Of a stretch of DNA of 61,416 bases, positions 28,143 through 36,009 are shown in pieces. A program made the translations under genes and the position numbers. The notes under the pieces were generated by a model. It was not told where the DNA came from. It did not search any database and was given only the letters and a program-made list of their open reading frames with translations. The number at the start of each line of letters is the position of its first letter. Position 1 is the stretch's first letter. Source of the DNA: Chlorobi bacterium Chlorobi_1 (GTDB lineage Bacteria; Bacteroidota; Chlorobiia; Chlorobiales; Chlorobiaceae); NCBI GenBank assembly GCA_900299075.1, contig OMIK01000100.1, forward strand, positions 1 to 61,416, given 5' to 3'.

Positions 28143-28143
28143 T

Positions 28144-28839
28144 CTATGGGATACCTACGAATTGGCTGTAGATCAGGTCAAGCTCGATAGCATAGAGCTT
28201 CGAGGCGAAACATGCGTCTGCCGAGCACATTCCGGCAAGTTCGAGCGACACGAGGCCATGCACCCGGCTCCAGATCAGCATCCCGATGACGGAGACAAGC
28301 CGCCCTTTCTGTTGCGCATCCTGCGGCATGAAAACGGCTGCCTGATCCAGGCCGAGGCTTGCAGCAAGATGTTCCGGGATCCTCAACTTTCCGGCAACAA
28401 GCAACTCCCCGATGATTCCCGCAAGGACGCTGCTGGAGCGCTCCATGAACGGAAGCACCAGCGACTCGGGAAAGCGGTATCCGGGAACGGGCGCCCCGAA
28501 AACAAGCACATATCGCTGGGGGTAGGCAAGGGCCCACTCGCGATATGCCCATCCGGCAGCATAGAGCCGCTCGACCTGCTTATCCGCTTCGGGAAACCGT
28601 TCAACCGCCCGGAGCTGATAATCCCCGAACGAGGTGAACGCATCGATGATCAGCGCGGTGACAAGCGCGTCCCGGTCCGGAAAATAGTTATAGATGGCCG
28701 GAGCCGATATCTGCAACTCCCTTGCGATACTCCTCAAGGAAAGCGATGATGCGCCCGACCCGGCGATCTGCTTCCAGGCGGTCTCCTTGATGAGCTCCGG
28801 CAGGTTTGGTATCTGTCTCGATTTCACGGGTCTGACCAC
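28144..28839 (-). CDS. TetR-family regulator B
   Basis: A 231-residue TetR_C_13-type regulator. Its HTH is canonical (SLSLRSIARELQISAPAIYNYFPDRDALVTAL, roughly residues 27-58). The ligand domain has DAFTSFGDYQLRAVERFP, AYREWALAYPQRYVLVFGAPVPG and WSRVHGLVSLELAG. It is a paralog of TetR A about 3 kb away. It heads the TetR-TfoX-Crp operon, and a strong palindromic operator lies about 45 bases upstream of its start, suggesting autoregulation. Confidence 0.9.
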   Translation of the reverse strand: MVRPVKSRQIPNLPELIKETAWKQIAGSGASSLSLRSIARELQISAPAIYNYFPDRDALVTALIIDAFTSFGDYQLRAVERFPEADKQVERLYAAGWAYREWALAYPQRYVLVFGAPVPGYRFPESLVLPFMERSSSVLAGIIGELLVAGKLRIPEHLAASLGLDQAAVFMPQDAQQKGRLVSVIGMLIWSRVHGLVSLELAGMCSADACFASKLYAIELDLIYSQFVGIP

Positions 28840-28876
28840 GGGTACTCCCTGAACGTTTAATCCTCCCGAACTTACT

Positions 28877-28899
28877 ATGTAAATTTACACTGTAAATAT
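28877..28899. promoter_or_regulatory. Probable operator of TetR B
   Basis: Two overlapping perfect palindromes, TGTAAATTTACA (28878-28889) and TTTACA-C-TGTAAA (28884-28896), in the AT-rich gap upstream of TetR B. This gives three half-sites and could bind two dimers. Confidence 0.65.
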
Positions 28900-29014
28900 C
28901 CAATAAACAAACAGGAATATGAAAAAAGGCCCCGTTGAGACCTTTGGGATTAGGGGGGGGATGCTCAACGGCAAGGGAAGAGCGAGGCTGGGGCGGCCAG
29001 CGCTCGGCCAGGGT

Positions 29015-29317
29015 GGATTTGGTGCGGAAGCCGGTCATGATGGCCAGGGCGATGCCGAAAAAGAGGAGCAGCGAGGCGAGGGCTGCCTTCTGGCTGCCGG
29101 CCCGAGATGAGACGAAACCGAACACCAGCGGGCCGACGACCGCCGACGCCTTGCCGAAGGCACCATCGGAGCAGCCGAACACGACGGAGCCGAGGATTGC
29201 CGTGGTCTGGACGGTCATGAAAAAGGCGATCAGCTCCGCCATGCGAACCGGGCAACCTCGCCGGCGAAGCTCCTCCATGACGGCACTGCCGACGGCTCCG
29301 GGACCGAGCACCACATG
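29015..29317 (-). pseudogene. Remnant of a second UMF1-type MFS gene joined to a Rossmann-fold fragment
   Basis: In one open frame, a fragment VVLGPGAVGSAVMEEL (GxGxxG dinucleotide fold, as in NAD epimerases) runs straight into LIAFFMTVQTTAILGSVVFG and then SDGAFGKASAVVGPLVFGF, SSRAGSQKAALASLLLFFG. The MFS parts match the gene at 32770-34074 closely but lack about 70 residues between VVFG and the DGxFGKAS motif, as well as the whole N-terminal half. The open frame extends on both sides without similarity to anything. I read it as a decayed, chimeric leftover, not an expressed gene. Confidence 0.72.
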
Positions 29318-29337
29318 TTCGCAGGTCTTCTTGCACC

Positions 29338-30036
29338 TCAATTTTCTTGAGCAGAGCGCACGAATGTTCCCATACGTTTTCCCTGCCTGCGGAGCATCCA
29401 TTCGGCAAGAACGATGTTAGGCACCCAGCTCAGCCACATGACCACGCCGTAGGCATCGACGAACATCCTGCTGAAGTTCCCGCCATAACGAGATCCCAGC
29501 AGCGGCCAGAGGAGGAGAAGCAGCAGGAGCAGCCATAGCCTGAGCGTCACCGCTGCGAAGGTGAGTGAAAAGTTTCGGAACATCCAGGCCTGATGCTCCC
29601 CGATCCGGCCATGGATCGCACTGGCGATGCCCTGCCATGCTGTCCAGAGCCAGAGGATGCCGAGCAAGATCAAACCAACCTCACCTGTGACACCTGAAAT
29701 CATGCCGGGAGCTATGACAAACGCTGAAACTGCGCCGACAGCGACACCGGCGAGATAGACCTGACCGCAGATTCGGTGGAGGCGGGGATGGCGATGGCGA
29801 AGCCCTTCGAAAAACTGGAAGGGTCCGATCAACAGGGAGAGCCCGCCACATACAGCGTGCAGATACAGGGCCGCCTGCCGGAAAGGTGGCTCAAGCGCAA
29901 AACGTTTCGTCGCCGGGTTGAAACGTTCCGGATCGAATGCCAGGTACGGCCAGACCGCGGTGATAGCGATGATTACGCAAAGCCCCGCCATTCCCCGCCT
30001 GCGAAAGACGGGGAAGCTTGAAGTGGTGTGTTTCAT
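29338..30036 (-). CDS. DUF2306 membrane protein
   Basis: A 232-residue integral membrane protein with six or seven predicted helices. It shows the DUF2306 pattern: LYLHAVCGGLSLLIGPFQFF near 58, RHRHPRLHRICGQVYLAGV near 80, a HQAWMFRNFSLTFAAVTLR segment near 145 and an Asn/Val-rich last helix. Conserved His residues (LHAV, HRICG, EHQAWM) suggest heme or quinone contact, which is not proven. It overlaps the stop of the flavodoxin-like gene by four bases, so it is translated with it and could be its membrane redox partner. Confidence 0.8.
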   Translation of the reverse strand: MKHTTSSFPVFRRRGMAGLCVIIAITAVWPYLAFDPERFNPATKRFALEPPFRQAALYLHAVCGGLSLLIGPFQFFEGLRHRHPRLHRICGQVYLAGVAVGAVSAFVIAPGMISGVTGEVGLILLGILWLWTAWQGIASAIHGRIGEHQAWMFRNFSLTFAAVTLRLWLLLLLLLLWPLLGSRYGGNFSRMFVDAYGVVMWLSWVPNIVLAEWMLRRQGKRMGTFVRSAQEN

Positions 30037-31355
30037 GATACCTCCTGAATACTGCGTTCATCGAGATAGGGTCGATCGTCGAGACGTCGGATCGTCCCGA
30101 GACGGCGAGCTTGTCGTTTCCACCCTATGCTGCTGACCATCCGGTATATCCAAGGCGGAACGAACGGCTTGGCGATCCTGAGCCTCGCGTCGTCAGGCAC
30201 CGGACGGCCGGCACCAAGCTCTTCGGCGACACGATCGAGTGCAAGCTTCAGCGGTATGACCGCGCCCTGCTGTTCATGCAACGAAATGCCACGAACAAGG
30301 CCTTCGCCGCCCCCGATAGAGAGCGCGCCTTGCCAGGCAAGCCCTGCATCGCGGGCAAAGAGCCGGCAGGCTGCAAGGACGTTATCATTCTGGGATGATT
30401 CGATGAAGCCGCAATTGACGATAGCCGCCAATGCGCCTGTCGGCGGCTTCTCCTGACGACGCCTCGCGATATCCCGCAAAAGGTCAAGCACGGGGAACGG
30501 CAGGCTATCGACATATAAAGGAAACGCCAACACCGTCAGGTCTGAGCCCTCGATAAGTTCCATAAGCCGTTGACGGCGCTTGTCGTCATGAAATGCCGGG
30601 TACAGCATGACCGATTCGGTCTCAATCCCCTGCTCCCGTAACCGGTCAAACAGGTATCCGCCCAGAGCAGACGACGAACTGTGGCTCATCCTCGGACTGC
30701 CGACAAGCAGCACGGCCCGACGCACCTGCACTCGACTCATGCCGGACAGGGGGAGGTCCGGCAATGAGGCTTCGGAGATACGTTCGTGCCGTGCGATACT
30801 CGTCAACAACGATTGCAACTTGTCATCAACAACCTGGTCGATATCGTTTCGATACAAAATCTCGACCGCAGAGGCAATGGAATTGAAATTGACATTGTTA
30901 CGGTAAACCAGATGCCTGAAAAGCTTTTCGGCTGATTGATCGGGACGGTCAAGCCAACCGATCGTGATCACATCGGGGTACTTCTCATATCGCTTGCGAT
31001 GATGCGTCTCGCCCTCGACGGTCATGAAGAACGGAGAGACATTCGGGATCAGCCGGTCATACATGCGTTTGAGTTCGGGCCCATATACACCGAAAAGAAT
31101 CGGTGTCAGGCTGACGATCAGATCAGCCTTGACAAATTTGCCGGTCAGTTCCCGTCCGTCATCATTGATCGTACAGAGGCCGGGTGTGTTCAGCCAGCAC
31201 CTGAAGCATCCCGAGCAAGGTGCGATGCGCTGCTCCCTCAGGATGATCCGTTCGGCTTCATGCCCCTGCTGCCTGAGCAGGTTTTCGAAATGGTCGGCAA
31301 GCCGCTGGCCCATCGGATCGCCTTCTGGCGATCCGTCGAAAATAAGTGTCTTCAT
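30033..31355 (-). CDS. Tandem flavodoxin-like (NADPH-dependent FMN reductase type) protein
   Basis: A 440-residue protein with two flavodoxin-fold halves. Domain 1 (about 1-190) begins MKTLIFDGSPEGDPMGQRLADH and has the Cys-containing APCSGCFRCWLNTPGLCTINDD seen in iron-sulfur-flavoprotein-like reductases. Domain 2 (about 210-390) begins RRAVLLVGSPRMSHSSSSALGG and has LTVLAFPLYVDSLP. Each has the SPR/SPE-type phosphate loop for FMN. The Cys cluster is only in domain 1. The partner DUF2306 protein overlaps it, which hints at a two-part redox system. The gene is 42 bases after a broken DUF2141 gene. Confidence 0.8.
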   Translation of the reverse strand: MKTLIFDGSPEGDPMGQRLADHFENLLRQQGHEAERIILREQRIAPCSGCFRCWLNTPGLCTINDDGRELTGKFVKADLIVSLTPILFGVYGPELKRMYDRLIPNVSPFFMTVEGETHHRKRYEKYPDVITIGWLDRPDQSAEKLFRHLVYRNNVNFNSIASAVEILYRNDIDQVVDDKLQSLLTSIARHERISEASLPDLPLSGMSRVQVRRAVLLVGSPRMSHSSSSALGGYLFDRLREQGIETESVMLYPAFHDDKRRQRLMELIEGSDLTVLAFPLYVDSLPFPVLDLLRDIARRRQEKPPTGALAAIVNCGFIESSQNDNVLAACRLFARDAGLAWQGALSIGGGEGLVRGISLHEQQGAVIPLKLALDRVAEELGAGRPVPDDARLRIAKPFVPPWIYRMVSSIGWKRQARRLGTIRRLDDRPYLDERSIQEVS

Positions 31356-31396
31356 AGTCGGGGGAACTTGAAGTTGGTATTTGGTTCGTCTTGTTC

Positions 31397-31865
31397 TCAG
31401 AGATACTTGATGCTGATGTCGAGCTCCACCTCGGCAAGGTCAAGCCGGAAACTGGCGTCCTCGAATGAAGGAGGACCGAATTTCATCTTCGGATTGTTCG
31501 ATACGCCCACCCCTTCCTTAGGGATGGCGAAGAAGTTCGAATCGATCTTTCCGTTGCGGTTCTCGTCTTGCATGACCGAAACCGCATAGATGCCGTAGGG
31601 AATGTTTTCGAAAACATAGACCTGGGCATCACCTTCAGCGGTAACCACTCGTTTGACGAGCGCCTTCTCCGCCTTGCCGGGGAATCCGTTTTTGGCGTTG
31701 AAGCGTGTGCTGCCGATGTCGCCGTCAGGGGGCGGAGTCTGGCCACCTTCACCAGGATACATCTGCTCTTCGAAGCGTCAGGATGACGAGCGGCGGCGTC
31801 TTCTGCCCGCAGCAACGACGGGGGGCGGCGAACAGGATAAGCAGGGGGAAAACAAGCTTTTTCAT
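31397..31865 (-). pseudogene. DUF2141 secreted protein B, frameshifted
   Basis: The C-terminal part is intact in one frame (GFPGKAEKAL, YVFENIPYGIYAVSVMQDEN, RNGKIDSNFFAIPKEGVG, FGPPSFEDASF) and is clearly homologous to DUF2141 A. The expected signal peptide MKKLVFPLLILFAA starts at 31865 but in another frame, which ends at TGA near 31750. A third frame carries a short matching piece (LVKVARLRPLT) between them. Two frameshifts are therefore needed to restore the protein. Either the gene is decaying or the consensus has errors here. A Crp-type dyad lies about 155 bases upstream. Confidence 0.75.
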
Positions 31866-32020
31866 GGTTCGTGATCGTTTCGCTATGGTTGACAGGTTCA
31901 TCCGACGCACAAGACTGCCGGCAGCATCCCTTAAAGTCCCAAATCGACAATGGGGATATTTATCCTGCTGCCTGCCGGTGGCTTCAGGAAAAAGATAGTA
32001 AGGAGGCCGGGGGAAATACG

Positions 32021-32032
32021 TGACCTAAGTCA
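32021..32032. promoter_or_regulatory. Perfect Crp/Fnr-type dyad upstream of DUF2141 B
   Basis: TGAC-CTAA-GTCA, followed by CAATC exactly as at 27166. It lies between the Crp/Fnr B stop codon and the DUF2141 B start, the same relative position as the 27154 site. Confidence 0.65.
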
Positions 32033-32038
32033 CAATCG

Positions 32039-32615
32039 TCATTTGCGGCTGATGCGGTTCCGGATGCGGCTCAGACGTTCACGTTCCATGCCGGGGTATG
32101 AGGCGAGATGGTACAGCGGGACACGGTTCACGATATCAGGACGGGTCTGCGTCAGGTGCAGATAACGCTCCCTGCTGTCCATGAAGAGAAGCTTTTCGAG
32201 CCGGTTGATGGTCGTACCGGAATAGGTTTCAGCCAGAAGGCGTCCGAGGCGTTCCCAATTTTTCGAACGGTTGCAGGCATCCATCAGGATCTCATAGCTG
32301 AACGAGACGATTTCGGTATCCTCGAGCGCCCTGATGGCATAACGACAGGGGCGTCTGGCTGAAAAAGCTGTCGGAATCGATGACGAATTCATTCTCAAAA
32401 ACCGTGACCTCCTTACCCTCCGAGATGGAGAACATCCTGAACGCCCCGGACAATACGAACGTCATTTCGCGGCAACAGCGCCCCTCCTCGAGCAAGGGCT
32501 CGTCCCGGGCAAGGGTTTTCTGGACGACAAACGGCCTGAACAGGTCGTAGTCCTCCTCGGTCAGGAAGCTGTAGCGTTTCGTGAGCCAGCACTGGAGCTT
32601 GTCAATGCCATCCAT
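32039..32615 (-). pseudogene. Crp/Fnr-family regulator B, frameshifted
   Basis: The N-terminal half (MDGIDKLQCWLTKRYSFLTEEDYDLF to SDSFFSQT) is in one frame. The C-terminal half (RPCRYAIRALEDTEIVSFSYEIL to VPLYHLASYPGMERERLSRIRNRIS) is in another. Aligned with Crp/Fnr A, the break falls at about 32345-32355 in a run of C residues and needs one base to repair. The HTH differs from that of A by only a few residues, so both would recognise much the same site. As written, only a truncated protein of about 107 residues would be made. Confidence 0.82.
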
Positions 32616-32769
32616 GGTGCATGCGGGTGCAATCGACCTGCAGGCGGGCGATGAGCAAGTGGGAGATGCGCTGCCAGCCAGGAATATTTCTCAGCCGTAC
32701 ATACAAAACACGCTAAAATCCCACAAGCGTGCGAGGATTCGCATGTATCCGGAGCCATCTGCAGGCCGT

Positions 32770-34074
32770 TCAGTAGCCGGTGTGGCGTATCTCCTCGTCG
32801 ATCGCGCCATGCGCGGTCGAACTTGTCCGGACACCGGTCATGATGGCAAGTCCGAGTCCGAAAAAGACCAGCAGGGACGCAAGGGCTGTTTTCTGGCTTC
32901 CGGCCTGTGAGGAGACGAGGCCGAAGACCATGGGCCCCACAATCGCGGAAGCCTTGCCGAAGGTACCGTCATAGAAGCCGAAAAATTCGGTGATATGCTC
33001 CTTCGGGGTCAGTCGGGCCATAAGGGAACGTGAAGCGGCCTGCGATGATCCCATGGACAGGCCAGCAACCAGCCCGGTGACGAAAAAGAGCGTTTTGCCC
33101 TGCGAGAGAATCGCCATGAAAATGACCACGAACCAGATGAAAAGGGTCATGACGATGGTACGTTTCGGCCCGATACGGTCAGTCACGAAGCCGAACACCA
33201 CGGAACCGACGATGGCCGTAGTCTGGACGGTCATGAAGAAGCCGATCAGTTCAGTGGTCGTGAAACCGAGCGTGTTCTGCGCATAGATCGACGAGAAGGC
33301 GATGACGGTCAGGATCGCGTCGTTGTAGAAAAAGAAGGCCAGCAGGAAACGCGCCAGGTCGGGATAGCTCATGATGTGGGTGACCGTATGGGCGACCTCC
33401 CTGACCGATCGGATGATGGAATCGACAAATCCTTCGCGGACCAGCTAATATTCCGTTGCCCTCGTGATGCCTTTTTGGTCCCGGAGAGTGAGAAACAACG
33501 GGGCGGCGAACACGGCGAAAAACAGCGCGACGATCAAAAAGCTGATTCTGAGGTTGCCGAGGTTGTCGACGTTGATTCCCTTGGCAAGAAGCGGTTTAAG
33601 CAGCAGCAGGATGGCGAAGGCCCCGAGGTAGCCCATGGCAAAGCCATAGCCCGATACCCTGCCGATACTGCGGCTCGAGGTAATCTCCGGAAGATAGGCG
33701 TCGTAGAACACCAGACCGCCCTCGAAGCCGATATTGGCGAGAATGAACAGGGCTGCGGCAGGTATCGCCATGCCCGGGCCGGAGAGCGAGAGCAGGGCCG
33801 TGGCGAAGACCGACATGAGCGTGAACGCCAGGAGGAAGCGCTTGCGGCGGCCGGAATAATCGGCCTGGGCGCCGAGCACGGGCGAGATCATGGCGACCAG
33901 CAGCATCGAGATGCTGATGCAGGCCCCCCAGATGGCATCACCGGAAGGGTCGCCGCCGCAGATGACGTTCTTGAAGAAAAGCGGAAAGGCAAAGGTCACC
34001 ATCATGACGCTGAACGACGTATTGGCGAAGTCGAACAGCAGCCAGGAAAATATCTTCGTCTTCGGCGAGCTCAT
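32770..34074 (-). pseudogene. UMF1-type MFS transporter with in-frame amber stop
   Basis: A single reading frame of 434 codons interrupted only by TAG at 33447-33445 (codon 210). Upstream: MSSPKTKIFSWLLFDFANTSFSVMM, ISPVLGAQADYSGRRKR, GFEGGLVFYDAYLPEIT. Downstream: SYPDLARFLLAFFFYNDAILTV, FGFVTDRIGPKRT, FFGFYDGTFGKASAIVGP. Together they form the 12-helix UMF1 (Atg22-like) transporter of usual length. Frames match on both sides, so one base change would restore it. It starts 12 bases after purQ and may ride on that transcript. Without readthrough only the first six helices are made. Confidence 0.85.
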
Positions 34075-34086
34075 TGACGAAGGGGC

Positions 34087-34791
34087 TCAGGCTCCGGTCA
34101 CATGCCGGAACAGGGATTCGAAAAGCCTGCGGCCATCCTGTGAGCCGAGAAGCGCTTCGCTCGCACGTTCCGGATGCGGCATCAGTCCGAGCACGTTGCC
34201 CTGGCGGTTGACGATACCGGCGATATTGCCGAGCGATCCGTTGAAATTGGCCGCTTCGGTCGCGTTGCCATTTTCATCGGTGTACCTGAAGACAACCTGG
34301 CCGTGCTCCTCGAGGCTTTCGATGGTCTCGGGGGAGGCGATGTAGTTGCCTTCGCCGTGTGCCACGGGAATCCTCAGCACCTCGTCTTTACGGTAGCCGT
34401 CGGTGAAGATGGTGCCGTTGTTGACCACCTTGATGGTGGACTGGCGGCAGATGAACTTCTTGCCGGTGTTGCGGATGAGGGCCCCCTCGAGCAGGCCGCT
34501 CTCGACGAGCACCTGGAAACCGTTGCAGATGCCGAGCACCGGGCGCCCCTTGCGGGCGAACTCGATCACCTCGCGCATGATGGGCGAGAACCGGGCGATC
34601 GAACCGCAGCGGAGGTAGTCCCCATAGGAGAATCCGCCGGGCAGGATGACCGCGTCGCACCCCTTCAGGTCATGGTCGTTGTGCCAGAGCATCACCGGTT
34701 TGACACCGGGAAACGATGCGATGGCATATTCGGTATCGTGATCGCAGTTCGAGCCGGGAAAGACGACGATACCAACGGTTACATCAGCCAT
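34087..34791 (-). CDS. purQ: Phosphoribosylformylglycinamidine synthase subunit PurQ
   Basis: Glutamine amidotransferase subunit of FGAM synthase in purine synthesis; it supplies ammonia to PurL. The 234-residue class I GATase has VVFPGSNCDHDTEYA, PGGFSYGDYLR, the nucleophile Cys in VLGICNGFQVL and the His-Glu pair in LMPHPERA. PurS lies 14 bases upstream; PurL is not in the window. The order pssA-purS-purQ with short gaps suggests one operon, extended by the broken MFS gene. Confidence 0.97.
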   Translation of the reverse strand: MADVTVGIVVFPGSNCDHDTEYAIASFPGVKPVMLWHNDHDLKGCDAVILPGGFSYGDYLRCGSIARFSPIMREVIEFARKGRPVLGICNGFQVLVESGLLEGALIRNTGKKFICRQSTIKVVNNGTIFTDGYRKDEVLRIPVAHGEGNYIASPETIESLEEHGQVVFRYTDENGNATEAANFNGSLGNIAGIVNRQGNVLGLMPHPERASEALLGSQDGRRLFESLFRHVTGA

Positions 34792-34805
34792 GTGAGTCGA
34801 GGGGT

Positions 34806-35060
34806 TTAATTGACGGGTTCGAGTTCGAAGGTGAAGTCCTCCATGACCGGATTGGAGAGGAGCTTCTGGCAGATTTCGGTGCAGACCCTGCCGGCATCTT
34901 CTGCCGTCTGCTCCTCGATGGCCACCTCCATGTATTTGCCGATCCTCACCGATTCGACGCTGGTGTAGCCGAGGTTCGCGAGGGCGTGCTGGGCCGCCTT
35001 GCCCTGGACGTCAAGGATGGAGGGGCGCAGGGTAACCCTGATCTTTGCCTTGTATGCCAT
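34806..35060 (-). CDS. purS: Phosphoribosylformylglycinamidine synthase subunit PurS
   Basis: Small 84-residue bridging subunit of the three-part FGAM synthase. It shows KIRVTLRPSILDVQGKA, LGYTSVESVRIGKYMEV and a C-terminal KLLSNPVMEDFTFEL, all characteristic of PurS. It lies between pssA (30 bases upstream) and purQ. Confidence 0.95.
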   Translation of the reverse strand: MAYKAKIRVTLRPSILDVQGKAAQHALANLGYTSVESVRIGKYMEVAIEEQTAEDAGRVCTEICQKLLSNPVMEDFTFELEPVN

Positions 35061-35090
35061 AAGTAATTGAATTGCGTGTTGTTATGAGGC

Positions 35091-35891
35091 TCAGACCTGC
35101 CACTGCCGGACCAGCATGGTCAGGGACCTGGCGATTCCGAGCAGAATATACAATAACATGGCCACAAAAAAAGCCTTCGCCTGGAAGACCAGGACGCAGA
35201 CGATCGCCACGGCGTAGGCGGTCATCTGGAGGGGCATGCGGCGGAAGGTTTCGCGTGTCGGCTTGGGGAGCGCATCGTAGTTGACGGTACTCACCATAAG
35301 CCCGGCAAGCACCACCGTCAGCCAGGCGAGCACCTCGTGCAGGGGCTTGGCCGAAAGAAGGGGCTCCGACTGCATCCACAGGACGAACGAGGCGATGGTC
35401 ATCGCCTGGGCCGGGGTCGGCAGGCCGGAGAAGGACTCCTTGTGGTAGCCGATGAGGCTGATGTTGAACCGGGCGAGCCGGAGTCCGCTGCCGACCATCA
35501 GCAGCGAGCTGAGGATGAGGCCGAGCGGCATGCCGTAGCTTGCCAGGCCGAAACGGTAGACGAGGAACGCGGGAGCTGCGCCGAACGAAACAAGGTCCGA
35601 GAGCGAATCGAGCTCGACGCCGAACTCCGAGGCGCCGTTGGTGACACGGGCAACGAAGCCGTCTATCGTGTCGAAGAAGGCGGCAATGAAGATCAGCCAT
35701 CCGGCGGTGGCGAAATTGCCCTCACCCGACATGACGATGGAGCCATAGCCGCACACCATGTTCATGACGGTGAAGGCGGATGGCACGAACGAGCGCGACA
35801 CGAAAGGAAAACGGAACGGCTGCCGCTCCTCCCCATTGTTCAGCACCGGGGGATACCGTTTCCGGCTTTTGTTCTTTCCAGGAGTACTCAT
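35091..35891 (-). CDS. pssA: CDP-diacylglycerol-serine O-phosphatidyltransferase
   Basis: Makes phosphatidylserine, the precursor of phosphatidylethanolamine, in the inner membrane. The 266-residue type II enzyme has the CDP-alcohol phosphotransferase motif D-G-x(2)-A-R-x(8)-G-x(3)-D-x(3)-D as DTIDGFVARVTNGASEFGVE followed by LDSLSD. About seven hydrophobic helices follow (SFGAAPAFLVYRFG, GLILSSLLMVGSGLRLARFN and others). The start MSTPGKNK at 35891 is chosen over an upstream Met at 35924. A positively charged N-terminal tail precedes the first helix. It heads the pssA-purS-purQ group. Confidence 0.94.
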   Translation of the reverse strand: MSTPGKNKSRKRYPPVLNNGEERQPFRFPFVSRSFVPSAFTVMNMVCGYGSIVMSGEGNFATAGWLIFIAAFFDTIDGFVARVTNGASEFGVELDSLSDLVSFGAAPAFLVYRFGLASYGMPLGLILSSLLMVGSGLRLARFNISLIGYHKESFSGLPTPAQAMTIASFVLWMQSEPLLSAKPLHEVLAWLTVVLAGLMVSTVNYDALPKPTRETFRRMPLQMTAYAVAIVCVLVFQAKAFFVAMLLYILLGIARSLTMLVRQWQV

Positions 35892-36009
35892 AGGGTATGG
35901 ACAAGGGACGGAGCACGAATGCACCGGCCGCGTTGGCCTTGAAGTTACGTCATTGATCCAGACTTTTAAAGGACATCTCTAAAAACTTGTTCCGCAGCCC
36001 TCGGGTCGC

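Noticed and set aside
28688-29401. 237-residue protein as an expressed gene
   Set aside because: It overlaps the TetR B gene, joins two unrelated fragments and lacks most of the MFS fold. Treated as a remnant.
33445-33447. Amber codon read as pyrrolysine
   Set aside because: There is no pyl gene nearby, green sulfur bacteria are not known to use it, and adjacent genes are broken too. A simple nonsense mutation or sequence error is likelier.
22641-34074. Genomic island with integrase or transposase
   Set aside because: No integrase, transposase, att repeat or adjacent tRNA was found. The accessory character rests on paralogy and gene decay only.
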